In this document: positions 23,848 to 35,925 of the stretch, in pieces
How positions within the stretch are numbered: position 1 is the first letter of the stretch
Layout of the letters: every line of letters begins with the position of its first letter
NCBI GenBank assembly: GCA_036877525.1
Contig: JAZGTH010000007.1
Location: 1,394,001 to 1,458,000, forward strand
DNA: 64,000 nt
Origin: Chromobotia macracanthus
Lineage: Eukaryota > Chordata > Actinopteri > Cypriniformes > Botiidae
Direction: 5' to 3'
Notes under the pieces: model-generated
Database searches by the model: none
What the model saw: the letters and a program-made list of their open reading frames with translations, nothing else
What the model was told of the DNA's origin: nothing
Translations under genes and position numbers: made by a program

Positions 23848-25042
23848 CTATATGTCTTGATGTTCTTTGCTCATGGTATCCAGTTTCTCTGTAGGAGACA
23901 AATGACAACAGTATTAGAAAGCAGGCAAAAATGACGACAGCATTGTTTATGAGAGAAACTTACTTTTACAAGAGCTGAGTTTCTTCCTTGTCTGCCAGGA
24001 AGAATATATTACTGTTGGGCTGCTGGGTGTAAACTCTCTGTAAACAGAATGTATACACAATGTATAGACTGTATACTACTATGTGAGGACATACGTACCC
24101 TGTTTTTCCTCAAACTCGTCCACTAAAATATTTTGCTCTTTGATCTGTGGATGATAAAAGTATGCAAACACATTTATTACAAATGAGAGCAGTTAAAAAC
24201 GTGACAGCCCGTAACCGCTAGTATAAGACTTCGTCTGTATGTCTGTCTGTATGTATGTATGTATGTCTGTATGTATGTCTGTATGTCTGTCTGTATGTAT
24301 GTATGTATGTCTGTATGTAATGTATGTCTGTATGTATGTATGTATGTCTGTCTGTATGTAATGTCTGTCTGTATGTATGTATGTATGTGTGTCTGTCTGT
24401 ATGTGTGTATGTCTGTATGTATGTATGTCTGTCTGTATGTAATGTCTGTCTGTATGTCTGTCTGTCTGTATGTGTGTATGCATGTCTGTATGTATGTATG
24501 TCTGTCTGTATGTATGTATGTATGTCTGTATGTCTGTATGTATGTATGTCTGTATGTATGTATGTATGTATGTATGTATGTATGTATGTATGTCTGTATG
24601 TATGTATGTCTGTCTGTATGTAATGTCTGTCTGTATGTATGTCTGTATGTCTGTATGTATGTCTGTCTGTATGTATGTCTGTATGTATGTATGTCTGTCT
24701 GTATGTAATGTCTGTATGTATGTATGCCTGTATGTCTGTATGTAATGTCTGTCTGTCTGTATGTATGTATGCCTGTATGTCTGTCTGTATGTATGTCTGT
24801 ATGTATGTCTGTATGTATGTATGTCTGTATGTATGTCTGTATGTATGTCTGTATGTATGTATGTATGTATGTCTGTATGTATGTAATGTCTGTCTGTCTG
24901 TCTGTCTGTCTGTATGTATGTCTGTCTGTCTGTATGTAATGTCAGTTCGCTAGTTTTGATAGTAAACCTGTTGGCTCAGTTCCTCTTTTATTGTGTGCTC
25001 TTCCTGAGCGTCGAGCTTCACTTCGTCTCTGTGTTCAGACAT
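23848..25042 (-). pseudogene. asdurf: asdurf, upstream ORF of the asnsd1 transcript, frameshifted
   Basis: ASDURF is a prefoldin-like subunit made from the 5' ORF of the ASNSD1 mRNA and found in the PAQosome chaperone complex. Four exons can be read: 25042-24968 (MSEHRDEVKLDAQ), 24144-24099 (IKEQNILVDEFEEKQ), 24033-23964 (VYTQQPNSNIFFLAD) and 23888-23848 (KLDTMSKEHQDI, stop). The blocks VYxQQxNSNIFFLAD and KEHQDI match human ASDURF. Exon 3 fits poorly: after LADKEET the frame runs into TAA at 23968-23966, and the phase entering exon 4 is off by one base. A loss of two bases (one CT) near 23976-23981 explains both. The asnsd1 ATG follows only 12 bases after the asdurf stop, the expected spacing of this two-ORF mRNA. 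Confidence 0.78.
24235..24943. repeat. Long TATG/TCTG tetranucleotide microsatellite
   Basis: About 700 bp of interleaved TATG and TCTG units with scattered 'taatg' slips, filling most of asdurf intron 1. All apparent open frames here (strings of Met-Tyr-Val-Cys and Ser-Val-Cys) are by-products of the repeat. Confidence 0.97.
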
Positions 25043-25170
25043 TTACTGTCTGTCTATTTCATCGACATTTTACTTCAAAACGTGAATGTTTTCACAAAAC
25101 TTTCACAATCCTCGCGCTTTCGTTGAGCACAAATGACGTACGCGCGTCGCTTTAAAAATACGTCACGCAA
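25043..25170 (-). promoter_or_regulatory. Probable asdurf/asnsd1 promoter region
   Basis: A CpG-containing patch just upstream of the first asdurf exon holds two CRE-like sites, TGACGTA at 25134 and TACGTCA at 25159, in opposite orientation. Assignment as promoter is by position. Confidence 0.4.
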
Positions 25171-25887
25171 GTGTTTACCTCCATTGTCATATATATATAT
25201 ATAGTATATAGTATGGTCGCCTTTTGTTCATTTCTATTTCTTTGATGCCTGTTTAATTGCAGACTTGTCTGGTATAGTAGTAGTAAGTTGTTAGTGAAAT
25301 GTTTTTAAAAAGTTACAGAATTAAAATATATATTTACATATTTTAACCAAGCAATTGCATTACTACAATGTCTAAACCAACAGTGTAGTACTACTTTCTA
25401 TACATAGTAGCTGTTGGTTTTTGCAATCACTCCTATTGTGAATACGAGTCTGATCCCACTGTCTGATTTCATACACTTCGAGCATCATTCGCGACACTGA
25501 AAACCTGCTTTTACAGAATGACAGTGTTTGTTGTTGTTGATTGTGCATTCGTATACTTCTGATAACTGTGGTCACCCTAAAAAGACTTTAAGTGCTACAA
25601 CACTTCAGCTTAAGGCTGTGTTTACTCATGTGTCTCCAACATCACAGTTTGTTTGGGTTCAGTCATGCTCCTGTATTGATTCTGCACACCGGTGTCATGT
25701 TTGTACCCTTATCACTGCAAACTGTCAATGTCCAGGCTTAGTAAATTATTTGAAGGAACAGGTCAAAGAAAATCACATTAGAACAAACTGAATGTCTTAA
25801 ACTTAATACTAAATATAATCAATATATGACCATAAATACATTTTTTTTAACTAACTGAAAACCATTATAGATGGCTACATTCACCAT
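25171..25887. other. Intergenic, no gene seen
   Basis: AT-rich sequence with a short AT run (25189-25212). The open frame at 25528-25791 has no recognisable family and lacks splice or promoter context. Confidence 0.4.
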
Positions 25888-26227
25888 CCCAGTTAATAAT
25901 TTTAGATTGTAAGAACGTTTCCCTAACATTTCCATTAAGTAACATGTTATTTTAAAAATGTTACTTTGAAAGTTCTAGGAATGTTCAAAACATTAATGTT
26001 GTATTAATGTTACTGCTTGGATATAATAACATTATTCAAACTGTTTTAATTCTGCAACATTTTGTCCCATATGTTCCACTAACAATTTAAGAACAACATT
26101 TTTGATATATATGGTATATAACATTAAAAAAGTTCTACTAATGTTACTGCAAGAACTTTTTGATAACTTTGAGAGAACTTTTAGAGAATGTTTGCCAATG
26201 TTCTGAGAGTGTTCCCTGTTAGCTGGG
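25888..26227. mobile_element. AGCTAAC-family MITE, copy 4
   Basis: About 340 bp, ends 'cccagttaataattttaga' and 'tccctgttagctggg'. It is among the most complete copies and shows the near-palindromic layout of the family. Confidence 0.75.
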
Positions 26228-27475
26228 TTGGGTGTGTGATGTGTATGAGATTATTTTAATGATGTTATGAATGTGATATTATGTTATGGGTTGATGTTAT
26301 AGGATTGAAGTTGGATTTAAAGGATACGGGGAATCAAGGTGTGAAGCCATCAGATCAACAGAGCCAAACCACTTAAGTGAAACAGTGATGAAGAACAATA
26401 CGAAGTCTGCAACCCGAGTAATCTGTTTCCTTGTCTCAGATTTCTGTGGATAGGATGATGCTGTGTGTAGCATGACTCAGCTTAATGTGTAATGTGACGC
26501 TGCCCCACCATCAGACTTTTTAATCAGAACCATGGCCGGTATTGAATATTGCCTTGTCATTACTTCCAAACAGAGTTGCAAACAAACATAACAACAAAGA
26601 CAACACAATTCTCTCTACTTATCTCACAATTCTTTCTGTTTATCTCAAAATTCTCCCTGTTTATTATTATTATTATTATTTTGTGATTAAATGTATCATA
26701 TCACTGCATGTTATTATTAATAAATAACCAGACAGATCAAAACTGTATTTTACAGTTTTAATTGTATAGTTCTTTGTACAATACATATTGTTTTTAGCAG
26801 CTTCTAATTGTAATGCATTATTATTTGTAAGACATAAATGAAAATGTTTATATGGATGATTTTGCCGGACAAGAACAACTTCAGCACAGACAACGTTAAG
26901 ACAATGTTAAACAACACATCCTTGAGCCTAGAACGTTATTAAATGATAAAGTTATCAGTGCTCTGTGGTTCTGTTCACAGTTAGGCAATAATTTGTTTGA
27001 GGAAGTGAGCATGCAAGAAAACGTTTTTAAACCAATAGTGGTGGCCAAAACCTTATCACCATGATATACATTACTGATATATTTATATATATTACCCTTT
27101 TAATGATGATAGCAGTTGTTTTGTTCCCTGCTCGGGCCCTTTGTAATAATAATACTGAGAGCACCAGTCTGAATACAATAGATCTGAATCTGACTGGACC
27201 GCCAAGCTGTTGGGAAATAACTGTCAGAGAAGAGCAGAAGAGAAAACAGCTATATGAAGAATGAAACATGGGTTCTCAGTGTTGTAATCCACACGATCTT
27301 TGTCCTTCACCAGGTCATTATTGTGAGAATCACTTTTTTGAGTCTGCACAGTTTAATCATTTCCAGGTCAAACAGAATCCACTGAACAGCTGAGCTGAGG
27401 GGCTTAGAATAACATACTTGTGTTTTAATATTACCCCTCCACAGAAATGAATTATACATCTTATAAGCCTACAGT
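26228..27475. other. Intergenic between asdurf and slc40a1, no gene seen
   Basis: AT-rich sequence containing a short TTA run near 26660-26680. No frame of recognisable family on either strand. Confidence 0.4.
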
Positions 27476-27762
27476 GACACTTTACAATTACACCCAGCTA
27501 GTTAACATTAGTTAATTCATTAACTAACATGAGCTAACAGTAATGTGTGGACAGCATTTATTAATCTGGTTGGTTATTTAATAAAAATGCACTTATCCAT
27601 GTTAATATACCTGTGCATGAACTCATTTGAACAGACAACTTTTGCATTAGCAAATGTTGAAATTATGAAGCAGGATTAATAAATGTTGCATAAACATTCA
27701 TGATTAGTCCATGTTAACTCATTTCAACATAAAAGTGTAAACCTTATAATAAAACACATGCA
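27476..27762. repeat. Inverted-end repeat, 'acactttac' family
   Basis: 'acactttacaattacaccca' with 'gttaacattagttaattcat' at one end and 'aaaagtgtaaac' at the other; the layout is a short element with inverted ends, a type common in cyprinid genomes. Confidence 0.55.
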
Positions 27763-28083
27763 GGACACAGAATGACAATATAAGCGTTAGAAGAGCACAA
27801 AGGAAACTTCACATTGAGCTTCAGCAAATCGATAACGCGTCGTATTTATTACAAACCGGTTCAAGCGTTTGACCTCGTCAGATCTGCGTGTTATGAGATA
27901 TGGTGCCGTCACGGAAACAGCGGCTGCCTCTCTGTTGCTCGACCCGGAGAGGCGGAGCGCCGCGGCGGTATAAACGCTCAGTCCGCCGGTCGCTCCGGTA
28001 AACACGGTGCGCTGCTCCAGCCGTGCGGCGGGTCGCGCGCTCGGGAATCGCTCGGGCGGCTGATCGGCGTTTATTTCTCTCCG

Positions 28084-28108
28084 ACTTCAGCTACAGTGAT
28101 AGCTAAGT
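28084..28108 (+). promoter_or_regulatory. Iron-responsive element in the slc40a1 5' UTR
   Basis: In RNA, ACUU (28084-28087) pairs with AAGU (28105-28108), C28088 is the unpaired bulge, AGCUA (28089-28093) pairs with UAGCU (28100-28104), and the hexaloop is CAGUGA (28094-28099). This meets every feature of an IRE: C bulge, five-pair upper stem, CAGUGN loop. It lies 143 bases upstream of the ATG, so IRP1/IRP2 binding should block translation when iron is low. It differs from the human ferroportin IRE mainly at the loop's last base, as remembered. Confidence 0.92.
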
Positions 28109-28251
28109 TAGGAGGGGAGGAAAGGAGATACTCGCGGTTTCCCGGATCAATATCTGCGACGAGGAGCTCTCGGGCTGTTTTCCTGTTCGAGGGAATAAAG
28201 CGTGAAAAATAACAGCGCACAAATAGCGGCAAATACACGCAATAGCGCAGG

Positions 28252-31200
28252 ATGGACGCGAAACCGTGCTGGGGTCAGTGACTCTGTGAATCTGAACGGG
28301 ACTTTAAATAAAACCATAAAATAAAACCCTCCAATAAACCCCCAAATGAATTTGTGTTTCCTCAGAAAGACCTCGCCTGTTCTTCAGCTCTGCCAAAGTC
28401 CTCCTTTATGCGGGACATGCTCTGTCCTCCTGGGTAAGAGTGTGTGACAATGTGTTTGACACAGTGAACATGTTCAATGTCTTTAATAATGTGTAATCTT
28501 TATTATGTGCTTTTATTGCATGCTATCTCTTTATAATCATAGTCATAATAAACAATAGCTTTCTGGGGTTTTTTTTACAATTTTTTGTTATTGTTTCTTA
28601 TATTATTATGACCGATGAGCTGCAAAATACAAACTAATTTTGTTGCATGAAACCCTTTGAAATGTAGTTCAATATCAAACTGTTTGTGATGGTTGTTGTC
28701 GTGTTTCAGGGGGATCGTATGTGGAATTTCGCTGTGGCTGTGTTTCTGGTGGAGCTGTATGGCAACAGTTTACTCCTCACAGCCGTGTATGGACTGGTGG
28801 TCGCCGGGTCTGTCCTCTTACTGGGCGCTATTATTGGTGACTGGGTGGACAAAAACGCCCGACTGAAGGGTAAACAAGCTTTACTCCCTCTGTCACACAA
28901 CCGCTGAGCACCATGAGTTAACCGTGCTGCTGTGTAAGTTCAGCCGAGTTTCTGATTGTTGTTTCTGTCATTTCAGTGGCACAGACGTCTCTGGTTGTGC
29001 AGAACAGTGCTGTGATTCTCTGTGGTGTGCTGCTGATGATCGTTTTCCAGTTTAAAGAGCAACTTTCCACCATGTACGGTGGATGGTTGCTGGTGAGTGT
29101 CTACACCTGCGTAAAATCAACAGCTTACTTAAACCAGCCTAAACTAGTTTGGGGTTTTTCGTTATTGCTTTAGGCTGATCAAGATTGTGTACAGATGGTT
29201 TAGCTGGCCGGCTAGCTGGTCTTTCAGCCTGACCAGCTGATAGTTGCTTAAAACCAGCTCTAAAACCAGCACATTTGCTGTTTAAAATGTTTCTCTCGTA
29301 GTTGACCGGGACTAAAATTCATGTTGGTGAACTATTAGTCTTTGTGATTGTTTCTTAAGAGTTTCAAACACACATGGTAGGGAGAGCTGTCTCAGTCAGA
29401 AAGAGCCGTCCTCCCAGTTTCCTGCATGGCCTCAGCTTCAGGTCATGTTTTCGTCAGAGGTGAAATGCAACACCTTCAACAAAACAGTGATGTGTTGTCA
29501 GCAGAATCCAGTAGTGGTCACGTGAACAGAAAGGCATGTTGCTCGGTCAATATTAGCCCTTGAGCCTGTTTAAGCTGGAAAGCTGTAATTTTACGTGCAC
29601 AATTGCAAACATAATCCGCTGTTTGTCTTTGTCACTGAGGTCGAGGAACCCATACAGGCAGTCCAGAACTGTTGCACTGTGCTTGAAATTCAAGTCTGAC
29701 TGAGTTTTTGAGGGCTTTTTGTGGACTAAGAACAAAACATCTGAGATTTTGTAAAGACACTTTCTTTGCATTGCAGACAGTGTGCTACATCATGGTCATC
29801 ACCATCGCTAACATCGCAAACCTGGCCAGCACCGCCATGTCCATCACCATCCAGAGGGACTGGGTGGTGGTGGTGGCTGGAGATGATCGGAGCAAACTGG
29901 CAGGTGAGATATGAGCAGGGTGAGCCATCTTTTTGTACACAACACTGATGTCACCTAGTCTTAGAAGCTCATAAAATGCATTATAAGTTTCCAACTGTTA
30001 CCATCAAGTGTCTTATCTTTATTGAGCGATTGAATCAGCTGTCACACTTTATAATCCTCATTTTAAACCTATCAATATACTCTGTGAACCCAGTTACCTC
30101 AAGGAAATCTACTAAAAGTAGATCATAGCTTTCTTGCTACTATAGAAACATCTTTTGTTTAAATTTTACTGAAGTTAACTAACAGTTTCTCCTTTCCTTT
30201 TACATTTTTTGATTTTGCTAGATATGAATGCCACTGTCAGAATAATCGACCAACTGACCAACATTCTGGCTCCAATGCTTGTGGGTCAGATCATGGCATT
30301 CGGTTCCCATTTCATCGGTTGTGGTTTCATCTCGGGCTGGAACATGTTCTCCATGTGTCTGGAGTACTTCCTGCTTTGGAAGGTTTATCAGAAGACTCCA
30401 GCACTTGCCAACAAAGCAGGTCCAAAGGAGAGTGAAGACCAAGAATTGAGATGCCTCAACGTACAAACAGGTTCAAATACCATCCACACTTTGCCATCAT
30501 GCTGTTATTTTATTCTAATCAAATCCAGCAACACATAATCGGGCCATTGTAAAATTCAGCTGATGTCCTCTTACAGCCAATACCTAGCTAAGAGGGAATG
30601 TTTTCATAATGTTCTCTAAAAGTTCTCTTAGTTTTCAAAAATGTTCTTGCAGTAACGTTAGTAGAATGTTTTTAATGTTAAAGATGATAAGAATAACATT
30701 TTTGATATATAAGTTGTTAGTGGAATGGTACAAACATTACAGAATTTTAAAAGTTTGAATAACGTTCCTATAACCAAACAATAATGTTTATACAACATCT
30801 AAACTGGATGTTTTGAACATTCCTAGACCTTTCAAAATAACATTTGTAATTTTTTTATGTAATGGAAATGTTAGGAGAAGGTTCTTGCAATCTAAAGCTG
30901 GTTACAGTGTATGGTAATTTGATCTGTATATTTTGTTTTCTAATTCAATATTGCAGAGATTAAGACGAGTGAAGCTCCATGTGAAGGCTCCCAGCTCATG
31001 AATGAAGAAAAGAAAGTAGAAGAGAAGAATGCCAGCTGCTGCTACCAAATGACAGAACCAGTTCGTACCTTTAAGGAAGGCTGGGTGGCCTACTATAACC
31101 AGTCCATCTTTTTTGCTGGCATGTCTCTGGCGTTCCTCTACATGACCGTGCTGGGGTTCGACTGCATCACCACGGGTTACGCGTACACTCAGGGTTTGAA

Positions 31201-32102
31201 CGGATCGGTGCTCAGTCTGCTTATGGGAGCCTCGGCTGTGTCTGGGATTTGTGGAACGGTGGCTTTCACCTGGATCCGGAAGAAGTGCGGTCTGATCAGG
31301 ACCGGCTTCATTGCCGGGATTGTTCAGCTCTCCTGCCTCATGCTCTGCGTGGCTTCTGTCTTTGCTCCAGGCAGCCCGTTCGACCTCAGCATCTCACCCT
31401 TCGATGAGGTTGTTAAACATCTGTTTGGAGACAGCGCTTCTCTGCGCGAGAGCCCCACCATCTTTCCCACCGTGGAACCACTGGACCAGACCAACTCCAC
31501 CGTGTCTGGGGAAGCCCCTGAAGTAGAGTCTTATTTGTCTGTCAGTCTTCTCTTCGCTGGTGTAATCGCTGCTAGAGTTGGTGAGTAAATGAGCAACCAA
31601 CAGGAAACCCAATTCATTATTTTATTTTCACATCTTCTTTCAAGATCATCGGAGGAAGAATGTGATATCTGTTTTATCTCTTTGTCACTTGAACGCTATA
31701 AAACTGACCTTTGAGACCAAAGTCATGATTGTGATTATCGTGTGCTGCTGTCATTTTTTCCATGACTTCTGATTCATGTTGCTTTCAGGTCTTTGGTCTT
31801 TTGACTTGACCGTGACTCAACTGATCCAGGAGAATGTGATCGAGTCGGAAAGAGGGATCATCAACGGCGTCCAGAACTCCATGAACTATCTACTGGATCT
31901 GTTGCACTTTATCATGGTGATCCTTGCACCAAATCCAGAGGCCTTTGGCCTTCTCGTGATCATCTCGGTTTCCTTCGTTGCTATGGGACACATGATGTAT
32001 TTCAGATTTGCCTATAAAAGACTCCGGAGTCGACTGTTCCTCTTCTGTTCACCCGAGCAAAAACCGGATCCCAATGTTCCCTCACTTCCAAACTCCGTCT
32101 AA
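28252..32102 (+). CDS. slc40a1: Ferroportin (SLC40A1), iron exporter
   Basis: Ferroportin is the plasma-membrane Fe(II) exporter controlled by hepcidin. Eight coding exons (28252-28273, 28366-28433, 28710-28869, 28977-29092, 29777-29903, 30222-30470, 30957-31580, 31789-32102) join to 559 residues plus TAA (human 571), with all junctions phase-consistent. Visible hallmarks: GHALSSWGDRMWNFAV in TM1 including the metal-site Asp; YGNSLLLTAVYGLVV; GDWVDKNARLK; the hepcidin-contact GFDCITTGYAYTQG with its Cys; and ENVIESERGIINGVQNSMNY near the C-terminus. The N-terminus is short (MDAKPCW), and the large cytosolic loop (residues about 235-290) differs most from mammals. Translation is probably controlled by the IRE at 28084. 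Its neighbours asnsd1 and wdr75 are the conserved ones. Confidence 0.96.
29125..29290. repeat. Interspersed repeat rich in ACCAGC/AGCTGG
   Basis: Direct and inverted 'aaccagc' and 'gctggt' words ('aaaccagctctaaaaccagc', 'tagctggccggctagctggt') are concentrated here, matching a common fish repeat type. It lies in slc40a1 intron 4. Confidence 0.55.
30582..30902. mobile_element. AGCTAAC-family MITE, copy 5
   Basis: Ends 'cctagctaagagggaatg' and 'tgcaatctaaagctggt'; about 320 bp, in slc40a1 intron 6, ending 55 bases before exon 7. The termini are more eroded than in other copies. Confidence 0.65.
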
Positions 32103-33522
32103 CTCTTTAAAGAGATTCCCGTTAGAGTATTGTGTGTTGTGTTCTTAGTGAACCTCGCCAGGAAACTAACTCTATCTGTTTCACTAGCATGCTTTTGTTT
32201 CTTATAGTGCTTGTGTATCCGCTTGCATTCAGCCAGTGCAGTAGATGTTCTTAGCCATAAGCTGAAATATCCAGAGATAAGTAGATGCAGTCATAAGCTG
32301 AGAGCTTACAGAGCAGAAGTTTGCTTTTGAGGCAGAGATTGAGAAAAGCATGCTGTGCTTTGTGTTCCGGGTGCAAATGGTTGGTGTAATGATACAAATG
32401 AAAATTATGGTTCTTGCTTTAAACAAAGCATCAAAGCAAATCAAGCATATTTATTCGACATTTGTCGAATTGATTTTTCATTATGGTTGTAGTTAACCTT
32501 CGGCATGCAGGTTTTGCAATGCACTCTTTCTATGTAAACTTTGGGTAAAGTCTCTTTGATAGTTATTTGGGGTATACTAGTTATATTCATTTAGTTATGC
32601 TTATATATCTATATATCTATAGTCAGTATTCCATATGTCAGCTTTGGTGGTGGTATATATACACATATATACACAAGAGCTATGCAGAAATACAGTTCAT
32701 AAAGTTCATGTATATGTAACCAAAGTGGAACTGATTTTGGAAGTGAGGGAATGATTTCTTTTTATACATTCCAAAAATTCTTGGTGTGAACATGATCTAA
32801 CTGAAGATGAAGGCTTATATTCTCACCCCACTGTAAATAGAAGTCAAGTTTTCATAGCACTATAGTTCATTTTTTTGTCCATTTGATTTTAGCACTTCAT
32901 GTGATTGTACGTGTCCATTACAGAAGATAAGTGCAACAACACATTTCAGGTATTATAATGTTTGTGATTGTTTTCTTCTAGCTTTGTTAGTCGTGGCATT
33001 CTTATACTCAAGACTCACTGTATCTGCCTCAAACAAAACAACAAAAATGGGATTTTGAGCACCAGGTGATTGCACTTAAATTGTACTGCCCTCACCCTCA
33101 TTAATATTATTGCCCTTGAAGAGATGCCACACCCCAGATTTTCCTTCATTCAGATCATTATGCTAATCATTTAGCATTGACATTCTATAGTACAAAGTAA
33201 CTCTGGTTTGTAGGTCTTGAAACTTGGTCCTGCATGCACCAGCAATTCTGAAAGCCACAAACTTTACATTGGTGCCACTAACATCCTTTTGAAAACCCCA
33301 GCTGGTTTGACATTCATATGAGGTATTTTGTAACAGTTTAATATTGAAGTTGGACGTCCGAACAAAAGGGATCATTCAGTCTGCTGTGGAAGACTGCCAG
33401 TGAGTCAGTCAGTGGTTGTTTGGTTTGTTGGTTTTTATGAAGTGCAGTTGGTTGCTGCTGCAGGTGCCAAGTTGATCCTTTGTGTTGTTCATTCACCAGC
33501 ATTTTTATTATACAAAAATAAA
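32103..33522 (+). other. slc40a1 3' UTR
   Basis: No other gene can be supported between the stop codon and an AATAAA signal at 33517-33522, so this is read as a long 3' UTR. No CAGUGN-type IRE hairpin was noticed in it. Confidence 0.5.
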
Positions 33523-35267
33523 GGTTGCATTTGGCCGTTTTCCCTTACAAACATACTACTGTTTTTTAAAACATAAACATTTGTGAAAATGTTAAAGTGC
33601 GTATCATATCTGTGTACGCTACATTGTCTGTTTATCTCTGTGAATGTGAAGCCTTATTTACGTCTGTAACTTTATATATTCTTGCCTTGTATTAGCTTTG
33701 AGTTTTCCAAACACAACAGATTTTTTCCCTTAACAAAATTACAAAATGAAACACTTCGAATATATTGTACAGAAATGACACGCAGTTGAATGTAGTAACT
33801 CAAGAGCTAAAACAAGCATCGTGTTTTTTTTGCTCCCACTGTGTGTAATGCTTGTTCACACTCCACTGCAGTGAAAATGGATCACTCCAGATTTGTAGTG
33901 TATCTCTGAACTTGAACAGAAATAAAAGGCTTTTCATCCAAATTCAATGTTCTAGTGATGGCAGGAAGTGAGGCCGGTTTGAGTATGAACCAGCTCTGGC
34001 TGATTTCTGGAACCGTTACATCTGTAACTGTACAGGGTTCATATTCCTGGGGAAAAAGTTTGCTGGTCATGTTCTCTGGAAGCTTTTGTCAGAGTTATTT
34101 GTCATGTTGTTTTGTTATTTTCTTAACATGGATCACAAGTTTAAATTCTAAACAACTGCTGTAAGAACATCTACAGTGCCCGAAAATGTTACATTAGTGT
34201 TAGGGTGACAAATTATTATAAACTTACGGTTGTGAATCAGGGTAAGGAGATGGTGTTGAACATTGATGTGTCTGTGCATATTAACTGGGTTTTTGTTCAT
34301 TACTGACCAAAAATGTTTGCAGCTTTAACACACCAACTAAATGCCGAGTTTATCTTGGCTTATGTGGGAACTGAAGATAAGGAACGACCTCATTACCAGC
34401 AAGTGAAGAACAGAAACTTTACATTCTGGGTGGGCAACTTATCAGGCTAATCTACTGCGTGCAGATTTAAAACTTGCAGATAACACAAAACTTCAGTTTT
34501 CAGGACCAGCTCTGGAAAATAACCTCTGCTTTAGTTAAACAGCTAAAACTAGCGACAGGAGCGAGAGCAAAGCACAGCGTATGTTCAGTGTCTGAACTTG
34601 AAATCAAAATGCATGAGGAGATAAGATTGTCTCTGTGCTTTACTGAAGAAACAAACACGTCCTGAACAATTCAAACCGTTTCAGAATCCATGTAATAAAT
34701 ACTATCCAGGAATATTTACATGGAATTAGAAAATCTGGCATCGGTTTTTTCCCGATTCAATATTGTTTATTAATGTATTAAATATTAATAAAAAATGCAG
34801 TCTTTGTTGTGGTTAACATTGTGTGTACCCCTGTGTAAATTTTACAATTTACTGAAATTAGTTCAGAAAATATTGGGGGCTAAAATCTATAATATTGTGA
34901 AACAAGTGTTCCATTCTCACTCCAAAACAACCATCAAGACTCCAAGACCTTTAAAACATGGATGTTTTTTCCTGGAACACAATAACTGTATTGAGGAGGG
35001 TTGGCTGGAGTAGTTTACATTAGGACAGACAGGAAAAAGGCGGGATTTAAGTAACTGTGTCTTTATTCTTAAATGAATAATCAGAGGGGTAAAGCTACAG
35101 AACATTACAACATTCCAGCTTTTTAATGGGAGTGTTCAGAGGGAGAGGTTACAATGTGAATAAGAAATATGTTGTTCATTGTTCAAAAAGTTTAGTGAGT
35201 CACAGCTTACAAAATAGCATCCTTGTTCCTTGATCATCCTTGATCTGACTCAGTTCCTTCTCTTGGG
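33523..35267. other. Intergenic between slc40a1 and the wdr75 remnant
   Basis: AT-rich, with an 'aagctgcaatc'-family repeat copy at about 34190-34330. No coding frame of recognisable family. Confidence 0.45.
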
Positions 35268-35884
35268 CTTTAGAGTTTTGCAGTCACCTCATCGACAGAA
35301 CCCTGAGCTCGGAGCTCCTGCTGACTGTCACACGTCTCCATTTCCCCCTCCGAGTCCTCTTCCTCTTTCTCACCGTCCATTTCCTGCTCCTAAGATTCCA
35401 TTTCCTCTCTGTGAACGAGGCAGCTAAAATAAAAAAGGAAAAACAGAGTTATGTGCTTGCAGTACCGAGAATCTCACAGTGAAACAAGGAAGGGAAACAG
35501 ACAAGGTGGCACTTTCAAAAAACGTATATTTCAAAATATCTGTCAGGACAGGCAGGGCATCTAATGAAGTGAGTGCTGTCTTACCGGGTTCCAGGATTGG
35601 AGACTAGCAGGGAACTGATGAACACAGAGCACAGAACACAAAGACACAAAAAGCATTTAGAGGAAAGAAGCTTCCAGAAGCTGCCAGAAAAAAAATCTCT
35701 GTTTCCTCAGCCTTCCCAAGACTGTATCTTGAATATATCTATTCTATATATCTATATATATTGCCGAACTGAATATATATTGTCCAATATATATTGACCC
35801 ACAGAATTTACAGCAGCAGTCATTCTTAACTATTTTTTAATGGGAAAATGCATCTGTGCATTTAATAACAGAATATAATAATGA

Positions 35885-35925
35885 TAGAATTTTCATTTTG
35901 AGGTGAACTATCCCTTTAAGAGGGA
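35885..35925. repeat. Fragment of a cyprinid interspersed repeat
   Basis: 'attttcattttgaggtgaac' followed by 'tatccctttaa' is the end of a common repeat whose other members appear near 50030 and 59650. Confidence 0.5.

Noticed and set aside
24259..24953. Several long plus-strand frames (Met-Tyr-Val-Cys and Ser-Val-Cys strings)
   Set aside because: They are translations of the TATG/TCTG microsatellite in an intron.
27814..28212. 132-codon plus-strand frame over the slc40a1 5' UTR
   Set aside because: CpG-rich UTR sequence; it overlaps the IRE and upstream promoter and has no family resemblance.
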